Part shown: in pieces, positions 12,283 to 22,745 of the stretch
How positions within the stretch are numbered: the first letter of the stretch is position 1
Layout of the letters: each line of letters starts with the position of its first letter
DNA from: Linanthus parryae
Lineage: Eukaryota > Streptophyta > Magnoliopsida > Ericales > Polemoniaceae
DNA: 64,000 nucleotides
Reading direction: 5' to 3'
NCBI GenBank assembly: GCA_023055425.1
Contig: JALGPY010000001.1
Span: 135,991,368 to 136,055,367, forward strand
Notes under the pieces: model-generated
What the model was told of the DNA's origin: nothing
What the model saw: only the letters and a program-made list of their open reading frames with translations
The model's database searches: none
Program-made: the position numbers and the translations under genes

Positions 12283-14240
12283 TTGGTACTAACCGACTAT
12301 AACCATGTTTCAGAAAATCTTCGATCTCGTTCTGTAAAACAAATTATTATATTTTATGTACCTTTTCAATATAAAAAGCTAGATTGTTCACTCTTCCGAC
12401 ACAATGTTCTGCATTTTCTTAAGAGTCCCATTTTCATTCTCCTCCTGACACATGTCAACTTATTTCTCCAATTGGCAGACATGTGATATGTGTAGGCCAA
12501 TCAAATCTTGCCATGTTAGATTATGTGACAAGTAATCATCCATGTTGTCTAATTTATTAAGAATTAAAATTCATGCACAAACCTTTGAATTTCCAATGCA
12601 TTAAAATAAAAACCTTTGATTAAACCTTTTGGTTTTTCTGTGCCAAGAACACTTGATTCATGAATATTAATATAGATAATTTTACCTCTCCCATATGTCC
12701 CTTCCATTCCACCTGGAAGTATAAATGAATTTGGTGTATGCATTTGATTCTTGCTTTCAAGTGCTCAACCAAAATGTGTGCCAGCAATGAACAACTGCAA
12801 ACACATTCAAGCAATGATTTTCAAGGTGATAGCACAACTATTTTCTCTGAGAAATAGTAACCTAGGAAGCGTTCAGTAGAGGTATACTTCTCTAACTTTA
12901 TTCCCTAATACAAGTTTGGGTTGCAATTTCCTAACAACTGAATTGGTTTTACAGTTCTCTCATGTATTAGCTTTCAAGATTTTTGGTTATGTTCTATTTC
13001 AGGTGGCATCCAAGTAAACAGAGCATATTATTTGGCCTTTACTTTGCAAGGTCGCTAGCTACTGGTCGTCATCTAAATGTGTCAACCACAAATGCATTAC
13101 TCGATCGCTGTGATCATAAAAATTTGTGTCTTCATGCATCGCAACAACAGTTTGATGCTCAATCTTCCTAGGGAATATTGAGCATTTGTGAGAACTCCTG
13201 TTGGCGGGAATTACTTCCATTGGATCTTTCGTGTACTCAGAAATTCAATGTTTTCAATAGTAGTAGAAGAAGAAGGAGAAGAAGAAGAAGAAGAAGAAGA
13301 CAATGCATGAAACTACAAATTCAGAGTTTATGAGTAAATCGATTGGTTTCCTTATGAAACATTCTAATGTATGGTTGATTGGCAAATATTGTTTAGAAAG
13401 ATCAGGATATGTGTTCTTTTACAATTATGGCTATGAATAATTGCTTTAATTTTTTGTATGCACAGCAAAGAAATGATTTAGTCCACTGTTTTAAATTTTT
13501 TGGCCTAATTAGAAGTAATGTGAGCTTTTCAACAGTTTTTATATTCCTTATGTGCACAGAGAAGCAATGATTTAGTCCGTTTTAGGCCATCAGGTTCTGT
13601 AGCTTAAGTGTGATTTAAGGTAATAACATCAATAAATTAATTTGAATGCATCTTGAATAATACTTACTATATCTGTATAAACTTAAACATAATAATTGTT
13701 TGGAGATGAATTCCCCAAGCCCACACTTGATCAAGACGGTTTCAAACATTTATGCCATCCACAAAATCGGAAGAAAATAGTGTGCAAAAGTATCAGTCTT
13801 TTAATATGCATAAAAGTTGATGATATTAAACAAAGGACACATTTTAGGTGCTTTGAGAACATGTTTACTGTAGTGTAGAGTCTAGCTTAACACTTGAAAT
13901 GCAAAGTGATATTAGATTGATAAGTTGGGTGTTTCGATCTTATAATTCAATAATAAGCCTACTGCTCCGTAGGCAAAGATTATCTTTCTCTTTGTCACTG
14001 TAACTTGATCTCCTTCTTTACAATGCATTTCAAAATCACGCACCAATCATTGCAAGTGCTCGACATGTAGAGCTACATATACTTGATAAAGGCATTTAGA
14101 TATTGATGTTTTGGACTCCTTAAAATCTAATTATGTATGGGATTTTTTTCTAGAGTGTAATTTTTTCACACAACAATATTTTGAATGGCACAATCTCCTA
14201 TAAGTTGAGTATTGAATTTTTTGTTTACCACAAATACCAA
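12283..14240. other. AT-rich intergenic sequence, no gene recognised
   Basis: I find no convincing coding signal. The few open frames are short, lack recognisable motifs and have no coherent splice context. The only notable feature is a GAA-rich microsatellite (13263-13300). Confidence 0.6.
13263..13300. repeat. GAA/AGA microsatellite
   Basis: This is an imperfect trinucleotide repeat of about 12 GAA units within AT-rich sequence. Confidence 0.9.
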
Positions 14241-14439
14241 AAAAATACTCTTCAACTCTTTGCACTCTCTAAACCAGGCTTTAGTTGTGTTCGGGAGTTA
14301 ACCAATCTTAAATATTTTCTGCTGAAAAATCCGAAAATATTTTGAGACTGAGTTGTCTCACGAGAATGGAAAAATAGCACCTTTTTCCATTCTTTCCGTA
14401 CTAAACAGAATCTCCGAAACTCGAGCAAATAATATTTAG

Positions 14440-14485
14440 CACCTTTTAATAAAAAATTTGCGCCATGGCGCGGGCTATCGACTAG
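14440..14485 (+). mobile_element. Helitron-like 3' terminus (plus strand)
   Basis: A perfect hairpin GCGCCATGGCGC (14460-14471) is followed after ten bases by CTAG (14482-14485) and then T. This fits the hairpin-plus-CTRR 3' end of Helitrons, which insert between A and T. The element's 5' TC end lies somewhere to the left and I could not place it. Only the 3' end is claimed. Confidence 0.55.
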
Positions 14486-14528
14486 TTTTGTATAAAGTAG
14501 TACATAACCCAATTTGGTCGAAAATCAT

Positions 14529-15010
14529 GACATGTTTGAGGAGTTTAAATTTTAGGAACTAACACAAGCAATGTTTTATTAATGTGGACGGGGATATTAC
14601 CATATTTCCATACCCGATTAACAAAAGATAAAAGATCACTTTTAATATTGTCCCAAAAATTTTGAAAAAAGAAAGGATGATATCCATCATATCCAGTACT
14701 TTTGTGGGGATGGATGGAAAACACAACATGTTTTAATTTTTAAAGCGGTACCGGGTCGATTAGGTGTAGAAAACCAGGATTAGTATAATAATTATCAGGT
14801 ATATTTAAATAGTGTTGTGTGAAAGTTTATGAAGCCCGGAAATGATGGAAAAATGCTTATTGATCATATTACAAATACTTCTTCCATTAAAACACCAATT
14901 ACCATCCTCGTTTTTAAGCACGGGAATAACATTTCGTCTTCGTCGTTGAATAATTGTACGATGAAAAAACTGATATTACGATCTCCATCCACCAACCAAT
15001 TACATCTAGC
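14529..15010 (-). pseudogene. LINE reverse-transcriptase fragment (minus strand)
   Basis: On the minus strand the region reads as degraded LINE ORF2. From about 14960 downward it gives VLKNEDGNWCFNGRSICN and then NKHFSIISGLHK. Nearer 14700 it gives YDGYHPFFF-like residues, then QNFWDNIKSDLLSFVNRVWK (about 14600-14660) and NKTLLVLVPKI (about 14545-14577). These correspond to the N-terminal approach and first blocks of a LINE reverse transcriptase. Stops and frameshifts are present. It lies head to head with the endonuclease fragment that follows. Confidence 0.75.
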
Positions 15011-15039
15011 CAGTGTTGTAGCCCACAAGCTTCATTCTT

Positions 15040-15890
15040 ACTCACTGGCATGTTCTGGAAGAAAGGGCATGAACCTCACTGGTCCAGGTTCAAACACTCA
15101 ACATGGAGACTGATGGTCTTGCTCTGTGGAGACAGGCGGTTACAAGCCCTAGTGGTTTGTTTGCGGATCTGGCTTCTTCATATACTCAACCAGCCATTTA
15201 TGCTTCTTCTAATCCTGTTATTAGGAAGCAGCTTTGGCCTGATCTTATTCATCTAGCTTCTCAAATTTCTTTACCTTGGGTGCTTTTGGGTGATTTTAAC
15301 GAAATTATATGTTCTTTGGAAAAATTAGGGGGACGATCATTTAATTTCTCCTCGTCTTCTTTACTTCAATGCATGATAGATTGTCAGCTAACTAATCTTG
15401 GTTTTCAGTGACCGCCTTTTACTTGGCCTAACAGGAGGCTTCCCCCTCATCTTACTCAAGAACGCCTAGATAGGGCTTTGGGTAATGAGCAGTTGATTAA
15501 AACATACCCTAACTGTATTTTTAAGCATTTGCCAAGACTTCGTTCAGATCATAATCCCGTATTATTACAACTTCATGCTCCTTTAAATACCCCTGTTGAG
15601 CATTATTCTCGTTCAAAATCTTTTTGGTTAAGATATGGGACTTTTCAGTCTCTTGTGTCTCAATTTTGGAATTCGTCGACAGGCAATATATGGGATAAAC
15701 TTATTCGCCTCAAACCTTTAGTCTCTAAGTGGAATAAAAATGAAGTTGGTAATCTTTTTGCTAAATAATGATATCTTGAAGAATCAATTACGCGTGTCTG
15801 AGCCGAAATTGCGTCTTATCCTTCTCTTGAAAAAGTTCATCTTGAACATTCTCTTACCCATCAATATCTTGAAATTCAAAAAACGATGAG
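15040..15890 (+). pseudogene. LINE endonuclease fragment (plus strand)
   Basis: This is part of an L1-type ORF2 endonuclease and the linker after it. It shows IYASSNPVIRKQLWPDLIHL, PWVLLGDFNEIICS (about 15270-15310), EKLGGRSF, a TGA at 15409-15411 followed in the same frame by PPFTWPN, then LDRALGN and LRSDHNPVLLQLHA (about 15540-15580). Another stop ends the frame at 15766-15768. GDFN and SDHNP are the metal-binding and catalytic blocks of this endonuclease fold. The fragment is not functional. Confidence 0.85.
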
Positions 15891-17150
15891 TATCCTAAAC
15901 ATTCAGTTGGTAATTTACTGAAAATCGATCATAAAATCAACATTAACTTTAATTCCCAAAAAACTTATCAAATTTGCCTTCCCAAGCATTTTTTAAGTTA
16001 TGAAAATTTAATCATAAGAAAAGACTTGGCAAAATTGCTAAGAAGTTACCCAAAGTCTACTTTAAGTATGGATTTAGTACCCAAAATTTAAATGGTGCAG
16101 TCACGGTATCATACTTTCATAAATCTTGCAAAAACCAGTACCCGAAGCTAACCACCGTTAAATTGTTGGACATAATTAGACACGTAGCTTGCACATGACT
16201 TTTAAGTGGGGATATTTTGAACTTTAAACATAACCCGAGGGGTGAAAATTGAAAGAAAATTTCATCGCTCCCTTCGGCGTCTTCTTCTTATTCGTGTAGT
16301 GCTTCGAACATAGTCGATGCCTCAGCCGTCTTGAAGCTTTCACGTCACCTCCCCTTCTTGTGAACACCACCACGTGGGATATGGTTCACACGACGCCTTC
16401 GTGTAATAGTTCGAGCAGAGTCGGTGTTTCTGGACATGGAGGGAAAAGGTTGAGCTTAAACATGGAGTCACTCCCTTCATCCATCAACAGTTTGCTGAAC
16501 GCATCATTCTCATGAATCTTCAGCCATTAGATCAAGACCTAACATGTCATCCTCTTCACCGATAAAAATATTCCTCCATAACACATCTGCAACAAATAAA
16601 TAAAAGAAACTCGTTAATCAAAATTGGTTTTTGGAATTTCACAATGAAGAAAGATTGCATCTTTAGTTCAACAGAGAAAAAACATGGGACCTCAGTTTTT
16701 TTCTTTCTGCATCTTACCGACGGATTTATGGGTTTTGGCTGAAGATGGATGTGAATATCTGGTAATTGAACTCATGATTGGGCTTAAAGAGAAGATACTC
16801 TGCCCAGCCAATATCGCTATTGAGTCCGATTACTTTGTTTCCATAGCCGTAGGGGTCAAGAGGCCCTGTCTTTTCTTTCTCAGAGAGGGGGAGAAAGAAG
16901 AATTTGACAGCTTCCTGTTCCAATATGGTGATGAATTCAGTTGGGACGTCATAGTTGATGACTTTGAAGAATCCAAACTCTTCACAAACCTATACAAGAA
17001 GGGGATTTACGAGAATCGTCGTCGGTAGAAGCTTCAAGACGACGCAGGCGTCAACTCTGTTCAAACCATTACACCAAGAAGAGGACGATGAGGAAGAAGC
17101 CGAGGGATGAATTTTCCCTTTGTTTCAATTTCCACTCCGTGGGTTATGTT
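15888..17150. mobile_element. Truncated Mutator-like element carrying gibberellin 2-oxidase pieces (left copy)
   Basis: This segment is a diverged duplicate of 42057-43320 in the same orientation. It includes the left terminal-repeat region (about 16078-16250), two captured exon pieces and only the first 40 bp of the right inverted repeat. It then breaks off at a junction with copia sequence near 17150. The outer left boundary is where similarity to the other copy begins (CCTAAACATTC). I found no target-site duplication, so the true ends remain uncertain. Confidence 0.7.
16270..17040 (-). pseudogene. Captured gibberellin 2-oxidase gene fragment (left copy)
   Basis: On the minus strand, exon-1-like sequence reads CEEFGFFKVIN, TEFITILEQEAVKFF, LPLSEKEKTGPLDPYGYGNK and DIGWAEYLLFKP (about 17000 down to 16745). 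These match the N-terminal non-haem dioxygenase region of gibberellin 2-oxidases, enzymes that inactivate gibberellins. After an intron ending TTGCAG (about 16590), a second-exon start follows with KRMTC and KLLMDEGSDSMF. The iron- and 2-oxoglutarate-binding core is absent, and stops and frameshifts interrupt the frame. It is a transposon passenger rather than an enzyme gene. The family assignment rests on motif recall, so another C19 dioxygenase subfamily is possible. Confidence 0.78.
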
Positions 17151-17674
17151 AAAGCCCACTTGGTGGCTAGAGGTTTCACACAGGAATATGATACTGATTA
17201 GGAAGAGAATTTGCTGCACTGGTCGGACTCAACACTGTACGCACTCTGATAGTCGTAGCTGCTCAGAGTCATTGGACTTTTTTTAGATGTATGTTAACAA
17301 TTCATTTCTTAACGGTGATCTCACAGATGAAATGTATATGCAGCCGCCAGCTGGTTTGATCTCATGTATGCCGCCTTCGTCGCACTCTATGTGGACTTAA
17401 GCAAGCCCCTCGGGATTGGTTTGATAAGTTTTGTTCTACAGTACTCCAACTCGGTTTATCTTCTTGTTCATAAGACTCAGCTCTATTCATCCGTCATACG
17501 GATTGTGAAATTACTCCTCTTTTGATTTATGTTAATGATATGATAATAACAGAAGATGATTGTATTGTACTATTGAATTAAAAGAGTCCATAAATTGTTA
17601 TTTTCAAATGAAAGATTTGGGGCCTCGTAGTTACTTCTTGGGCCTTGAGGTTACTTCTGATGACAGTGGATACT

Positions 17675-17741
<67 letters not shown>

Positions 17742-18060
17742 GCGTATGCCTCTGATGGTATTGCTCGTGCAGGACCGCATGATCACAAGGTTGTCTCTAT
17801 CCCGTTGGAGCTCGACCTGACATTGAACCCCTTGGAAGGAGTACCCCGATCTGACCTTACTCGATACCGACAACTAGTAGGTAGCCTGGTGTACCTCACA
17901 ATCACTTGTTCCGATATAGTTTATGCTGTTCATCAGGTCCGTCAATTTCTAACGGCTTCGCGCTCAACTCTGTATGTTGATGTTCTTAGCATTCTCTGGT
18001 ATGTGAAAGGTACTACGTTTCGGGGTCTCAATTATCATGATAAGTCTATTCCCATCATGC
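17149..18060 (+). pseudogene. Ty1/copia reverse transcriptase / RNase H fragment
   Basis: Degraded copia pol starts abruptly with AHLVARGFTQEY (about 17155-17190). It continues with YVNNSFLNGDLTDEMYMQPP (about 17290-17347), LIYVNDMIIT (normally YVDDMII, about 17525-17553), MKDLGPRSYFLGLEVTS (about 17608-17660), TRYRQLVGSLVYLTI (about 17860-17905) and WYVKGTTFRGL (about 17999-18031). The aspartate pair of the active site is changed to VND. Several stops are present, and a CT microsatellite interrupts the frame. No LTR is visible nearby. Confidence 0.9.
17681..17739. repeat. (CT)n microsatellite inside copia fragment
   Basis: This is an uninterrupted 59-bp CT dinucleotide run, following a short C tract, inside the reverse-transcriptase remnant. 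Confidence 0.97.
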
Positions 18061-18555
18061 ATAAATATATATACTATTTTACAAGGAATGTTTAGGGTTT
18101 CTTTTAGAGAGTGACATATGGCACTGCAATTTAATTATGTCACATCATAACTTAAAAAGGTAAATGGTTATTATTGAATTTTAGTTCTCAAATATCATGT
18201 AGCTAATGCGAAATGCAATCAAAAATAAAAATGTCATTACTGAAAACTCTAAACCAAAAGAGGCTAACTTTTTTAAAACGTGAATGATCATTACTATATT
18301 AGTATTTTATAACATTGAAACATGTAGCATCAAAAATGATATGATAGTTTTATAAAATCTTTTTCTACAAATTACTATTTTTTTTGCAAACTTTTTCTAG
18401 AACTTACTCATATAAATTAAACATAATATAATCTAGGGAATTTTGTCACACGGCATTTTATTGTTTCTATTAGTTTTCTTGAATGAAAATATAACTAAAG
18501 CAAAATTGTATAAGTAAATAAAAATTAGAAAGAAATGCGTTTATTCTAGTACCCC
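18061..18555. other. AT-rich sequence, no feature recognised
   Basis: No coding signal, inverted repeat or recognisable element was seen between the copia remnant and the LINE target site. Confidence 0.6.
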
Positions 18556-18602
18556 AATTGCGGACGTTTTTTTTTTTTTTTGAGAAATGGACTTTTTATT
18601 GA

Positions 18603-21600
18603 TTAAAACTGGGCTGTAACTATTGGGCTTGTGAGGCCCTGTACATCATTTTGTAAAGAAACAGATGCCCAATGGGGCTCATTGCCGGTCCATTCTTGAT
18701 CAAGCTGGGTTTCAAGGCCCACTTTAGCGTGTAAATGGGCTACACCGTTCGTCTTCCGTCCACTGTACCTGAGGTCAAAGGTATTGAAGGCTCTCGAGAG
18801 TTCCACCGCTTCTTTAATGATGGCTCCGATCTCTGAGCTACTTTCCTCTTGTCCCTTGAGTTCACCCTCCATTTCTGCTATCACCGTGAGTGCATCGGTC
18901 TCCACCACCAGGTTTCTGCAGCCGATCTTGAGGGCAAACCTTATTCCGTCGCGGATGGCTTGTCCTTCTGCCGACCTTGGTCTTGACCCAAAAGCCACCG
19001 GCTTGGCAAAACCTCCGATGTACTTTCCGGTGCTGTCCCTGATGACTCCTCCGGCGCCTGCTCTATGAGTTTTCCGATCCCATGCACCATCGGTGTTTAA
19101 TTTTAGAGCAACACCTTCTGGTGGTCGCCAGGTCTGAGACGGCGGTATGGAGGGTGGTTCTCGGCTGTTCTTGCATGCTTCAAAACTCTCCAATTTTTCA
19201 ACTGCAGATCTGAGTAAGTCCTCCGCTGTGCTCCTCTTTTGCTTGAAGATCCATTCATTTCTGTTTGACCACAGACCTGATAAACACATGACAATCAACT
19301 TGAGAAGTTTTTTGTTTGTTGTTGAAACGAACTGGAATTCGATCCAATTTCGAAAGCTTAAATTTCTGAAACTTCGATCTTGATTTGGTAAAAGCTTTTC
19401 CCAGATCTGTTTTGCTGTTGAACAGTGCAGAAAAATATGGTTCTCGGTTTCTATCTCCTTCTCACACAAAGAGCATTTGGGGTTGATGTCAATTTTTCGC
19501 GATATTAAATTCATTTTTGTTGGGAGGGAACCGTTCCAACCCCTCCAAACTGGGAACAGATGTCTTCTGGGGAGTTGCAGGGTCCAAAATTTTTCTAGCC
19601 AACTCTGTTCTTGTGATGAACCACCAGTAAATTGTTGATTTTGTGAAATGATCTGCTTCTGTGCAATAAGGTAGCCTGTACGAACACTGTATAGACCTGA
19701 GTCAGTTTGATCCCAAATCAGTTTATCTGGTGAAGGATGAGCTGCCAAAGGAATCTTCAAAATGTCCACAATGTCTACTGGCCAGAAAAATTCTTCCAGT
19801 TTCTGTACATTCCACTTGCCCTCTGCTTGATTGATTAATTCTGAAACATGAATTTGTTGAGATGAACTATTCAGTGTTATTGGTTTGTAAGGAAAGCCTT
19901 TTGGGATCCATCTGTCTGTGAAGGCATTTACAGTGACACCATCTCCTATTCTCCAAATACTGCCTTCTTTGATGATTTCTCTGCTAGCTATGATGCTCCT
20001 CCAAGTGTATGAACATTGGGAGGTTGTTTCCACTTGCCAAATTGTTTTCTGCATACAATATTTCTTGAGGAACACTTGACTTAGTAATGAATCTGGATGT
20101 TGGATTAACCTCCAAAATTGTTTACCTAGCATAGCTAGGTTAAAAGATTGGAGATCTTTGAAATTTAAGCCACCTTCACTTCTGTTCTTCTTCAATTTCT
20201 CCCAGGCAACCCAGGTGATACCTCCACTGTTTTCTTCTTGTCCCCAGAAAAATCTGCGACTAAGCCCTTCAATCTTTTTGCAGAGTGATTGCGGAAGTTT
20301 AAAGCATCCCATTGTGTACGTAGGCACTGCTTGCGCTACAGCTTTAATGAGGGTTTCCCTACCTGCAAAAGATAAGGAATTTCTTTTCCAAGCTTTGAAT
20401 TTGCTTTCGACTTTCTCATATACAAAATTGAAATCTAAGCTTTTGTTTTTGCCTATTGTTGTAGGGAGCCCCAGGTAACGGTCGTGAGACTCTACGAGAT
20501 TAACTCCGAGCTGGTTGCTGAGTTCTTCCTTCCGGGTCTGATCCAAGTTAGCAGAGAAAACCACCGCACTTTTTTCCAAATTTATTTTTTGGCCTGAGGC
20601 CACCTCATAAATTTGTAAAATTTGTAATATAACTCCTATCTCCCCTTCTGTAGCTTTAGAGAAAAGTATACTGTCATCCGCGAAAAATAAGTGTGTAATA
20701 GTAGGGCCATACCTGGACGCTGACACCCCAGAGATGAGACCATCACGACAGGCTGCCGTAAGTGTACGAGAAAGAGCATCGCCACAAAAAAGGAACAGAT
20801 AAAGAGATAACGGACAACCTTGCCGCAGTCCACGTTGAGGTAAAACTTCTCCACAACTCCTTCCTTCGTAAGCAAAACTGAAGCACGACGTAGTTATACA
20901 GTCCATAACAAGATCAATCCACCTTATACCAAAACCATAACGTTCCATGGTAGCTCGAATAAAATCCCATTCAACACGATCATAAGCCTTGGACATATCA
21001 ATTTTTAGGGCAAAACAACCAGTTTTATCCTTCTTTCGATACTTCATGGTATGCAGCAATTCATAGGCTAATAGGATGTTATCCGTGATAAGTCTACCGG
21101 GGACAAAAGCACTTTGGTAGACTGAAATAAGCTTAGACAAAACTCGTTTCAATCTATTCGCCATAGTCTTAGTCACAATTTTATAGATAACTGAGCAAAG
21201 ACTTATAGGACGCAAATCTGATGGTTTGCGTACCTGATTTGTCTTCGGAATGAGCGCAATAATGGTTCTGTTGAACTCCTTCATGCTCCTTTCTCCATTG
21301 AGGATTTGGAGACAAATAGCTTCAACGTCTGGACCTACTGTTCCCCAATATGATTGATAAAACGTGGCAGGAAAGCCATCAAAACCCGGGGCCTTCAACG
21401 GTCCCATTTGATTGAGTGCCATTCTCACTTCTTCTCCTGTGTATACACTGTCTAACATACCTCTGTCCAGGCCGTCAACTGCAACAGGGAGGTTGTTTAT
21501 AACAGGTTCCATATCTGCCCTTGTTGGGTTTGTGGAAGTAAAAATTTCAGTAAAGTACTTAGTGAGAATGTTAATAACATCTTTCTCACCAGAACACCAG

Positions 21601-22745
21601 ACACCAGTTTCATCTTCCAAACCTTTAAGAGCATTACGCGCCTTTCGGATTGTAGCCTTTCTATGGAAAAAGGCTGTGTTACGATCCCCTTGTTGTAGCC
21701 ACTGCACACGACTTCGTTGGAGCCACAGTTCTTCTTCTTTAAGCATTAAAGTATTGATTTGGCTTTTGACTTCTTTGATTGCATCCCGATTTGACATGAA
21801 TCCCCCCTCTTTCTCAAGCAATTCCAGGTGTTTCCGGAGTTGAGAAATTTTTTGCGTAATATTGCCAACTTCTAGCCTTTCCCATTCCTTCAACTTACTG
21901 GCTAAATTATTTAGCTTTGCGGATAACGGCAGCTGTGCTGGCATGTTGGTCCATTCTTTAGCAATCAATTCCCCACAACTAGGGTATTGTTGCCAGAAGA
22001 CTTCAAACTGAAATCTTCGCACTGCTTTTCTCTTGGGGATATGACTGTCCCAAAGAAGTTGAACCGGACAATGGTCCGATACTGTCGCAATAAGATGATT
22101 AACTCGGCAAGATTGAAACTTATCCATCCAACTCAAATTGGAGACGGCTCTATCAAGTCTCTCATAAATGATTTCCCCGTTTCTAGGGTTACTCTCCCAC
22201 GTGTAATCCTTGCCATTATAACCTAGGTCAAAAAGATTTAGGTCTTGAAGTACTTGACGGAACAAACTCGCTCCTTGTTCATCGAAACTTCTCCCACCTA
22301 GTTTTTCTGTTGACCTAGTCATGGCGTTGAAGTCACCCACGACGCACCATGGTTGCTCAAAGCTGTTTCCCAATCTTCTAAGGAGTTCCCAAGAGTGATG
22401 GCGCTCTCTTGAGTCCGGATTCCCATAAAAACCCGTTAAACGACAATTGACTTGTGTGTCTTCATCTAAAACATCACAATCAATATACCAAAAGGAACTA
22501 GAACGAATCTTAACTTTCACGTTATCTCGCCAAAACAAAGCCAAACCTCCACTTCTTCCTCTACTATCAACAAACTTCCCGTCATAATTAACGAGACGTT
22601 TTTTGACCTTCTCCATCTCTACCACTGACAGTTTAGTTTCCATGACGAAAACTAAACTGGGGCAGTGGCTCTTCACAAATTTGTGAAGAGCCAAAACATT
22701 ACGGGGGTTGCCCAAGCCCCGTATGTTCCAGCTTATGAGACTCAT
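18603..22745 (-). CDS. LINE ORF2: endonuclease, reverse transcriptase and ribonuclease H
   Basis: This 1380-residue polyprotein is open from ATG to stop. An APE-type endonuclease fills roughly residues 1-230, with ISWNIRGLGNP, METKLS, VVGDFNA (near 135) and SDHCPVQLL. The reverse transcriptase spans about 480-790, with LRPISLCSVIYKI (near 512), GLRQGCPLSLYLF and the active-site block FADDSILF (near 687). A zinc-finger RT-associated domain lies near 1050-1110. A C-terminal ribonuclease H (about 1210-1345) has acidic residues in LNTDGAWD, AEGQAI and VETDALT. This enzyme nicks target DNA and copies LINE RNA into it. All catalytic blocks I can check are present. C-terminal ribonuclease H is typical of plant L1 clades. 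Confidence 0.96.
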   Translation of the reverse strand: MSLISWNIRGLGNPRNVLALHKFVKSHCPSLVFVMETKLSVVEMEKVKKRLVNYDGKFVDSRGRSGGLALFWRDNVKVKIRSSSFWYIDCDVLDEDTQVNCRLTGFYGNPDSRERHHSWELLRRLGNSFEQPWCVVGDFNAMTRSTEKLGGRSFDEQGASLFRQVLQDLNLFDLGYNGKDYTWESNPRNGEIIYERLDRAVSNLSWMDKFQSCRVNHLIATVSDHCPVQLLWDSHIPKRKAVRRFQFEVFWQQYPSCGELIAKEWTNMPAQLPLSAKLNNLASKLKEWERLEVGNITQKISQLRKHLELLEKEGGFMSNRDAIKEVKSQINTLMLKEEELWLQRSRVQWLQQGDRNTAFFHRKATIRKARNALKGLEDETGVWCSGEKDVINILTKYFTEIFTSTNPTRADMEPVINNLPVAVDGLDRGMLDSVYTGEEVRMALNQMGPLKAPGFDGFPATFYQSYWGTVGPDVEAICLQILNGERSMKEFNRTIIALIPKTNQVRKPSDLRPISLCSVIYKIVTKTMANRLKRVLSKLISVYQSAFVPGRLITDNILLAYELLHTMKYRKKDKTGCFALKIDMSKAYDRVEWDFIRATMERYGFGIRWIDLVMDCITTSCFSFAYEGRSCGEVLPQRGLRQGCPLSLYLFLFCGDALSRTLTAACRDGLISGVSASRYGPTITHLFFADDSILFSKATEGEIGVILQILQIYEVASGQKINLEKSAVVFSANLDQTRKEELSNQLGVNLVESHDRYLGLPTTIGKNKSLDFNFVYEKVESKFKAWKRNSLSFAGRETLIKAVAQAVPTYTMGCFKLPQSLCKKIEGLSRRFFWGQEENSGGITWVAWEKLKKNRSEGGLNFKDLQSFNLAMLGKQFWRLIQHPDSLLSQVFLKKYCMQKTIWQVETTSQCSYTWRSIIASREIIKEGSIWRIGDGVTVNAFTDRWIPKGFPYKPITLNSSSQQIHVSELINQAEGKWNVQKLEEFFWPVDIVDILKIPLAAHPSPDKLIWDQTDSGLYSVRTGYLIAQKQIISQNQQFTGGSSQEQSWLEKFWTLQLPRRHLFPVWRGWNGSLPTKMNLISRKIDINPKCSLCEKEIETENHIFLHCSTAKQIWEKLLPNQDRSFRNLSFRNWIEFQFVSTTNKKLLKLIVMCLSGLWSNRNEWIFKQKRSTAEDLLRSAVEKLESFEACKNSREPPSIPPSQTWRPPEGVALKLNTDGAWDRKTHRAGAGGVIRDSTGKYIGGFAKPVAFGSRPRSAEGQAIRDGIRFALKIGCRNLVVETDALTVIAEMEGELKGQEESSSEIGAIIKEAVELSRAFNTFDLRYSGRKTNGVAHLHAKVGLETQLDQEWTGNEPHWASVSLQNDVQGLTSPIVTAQF

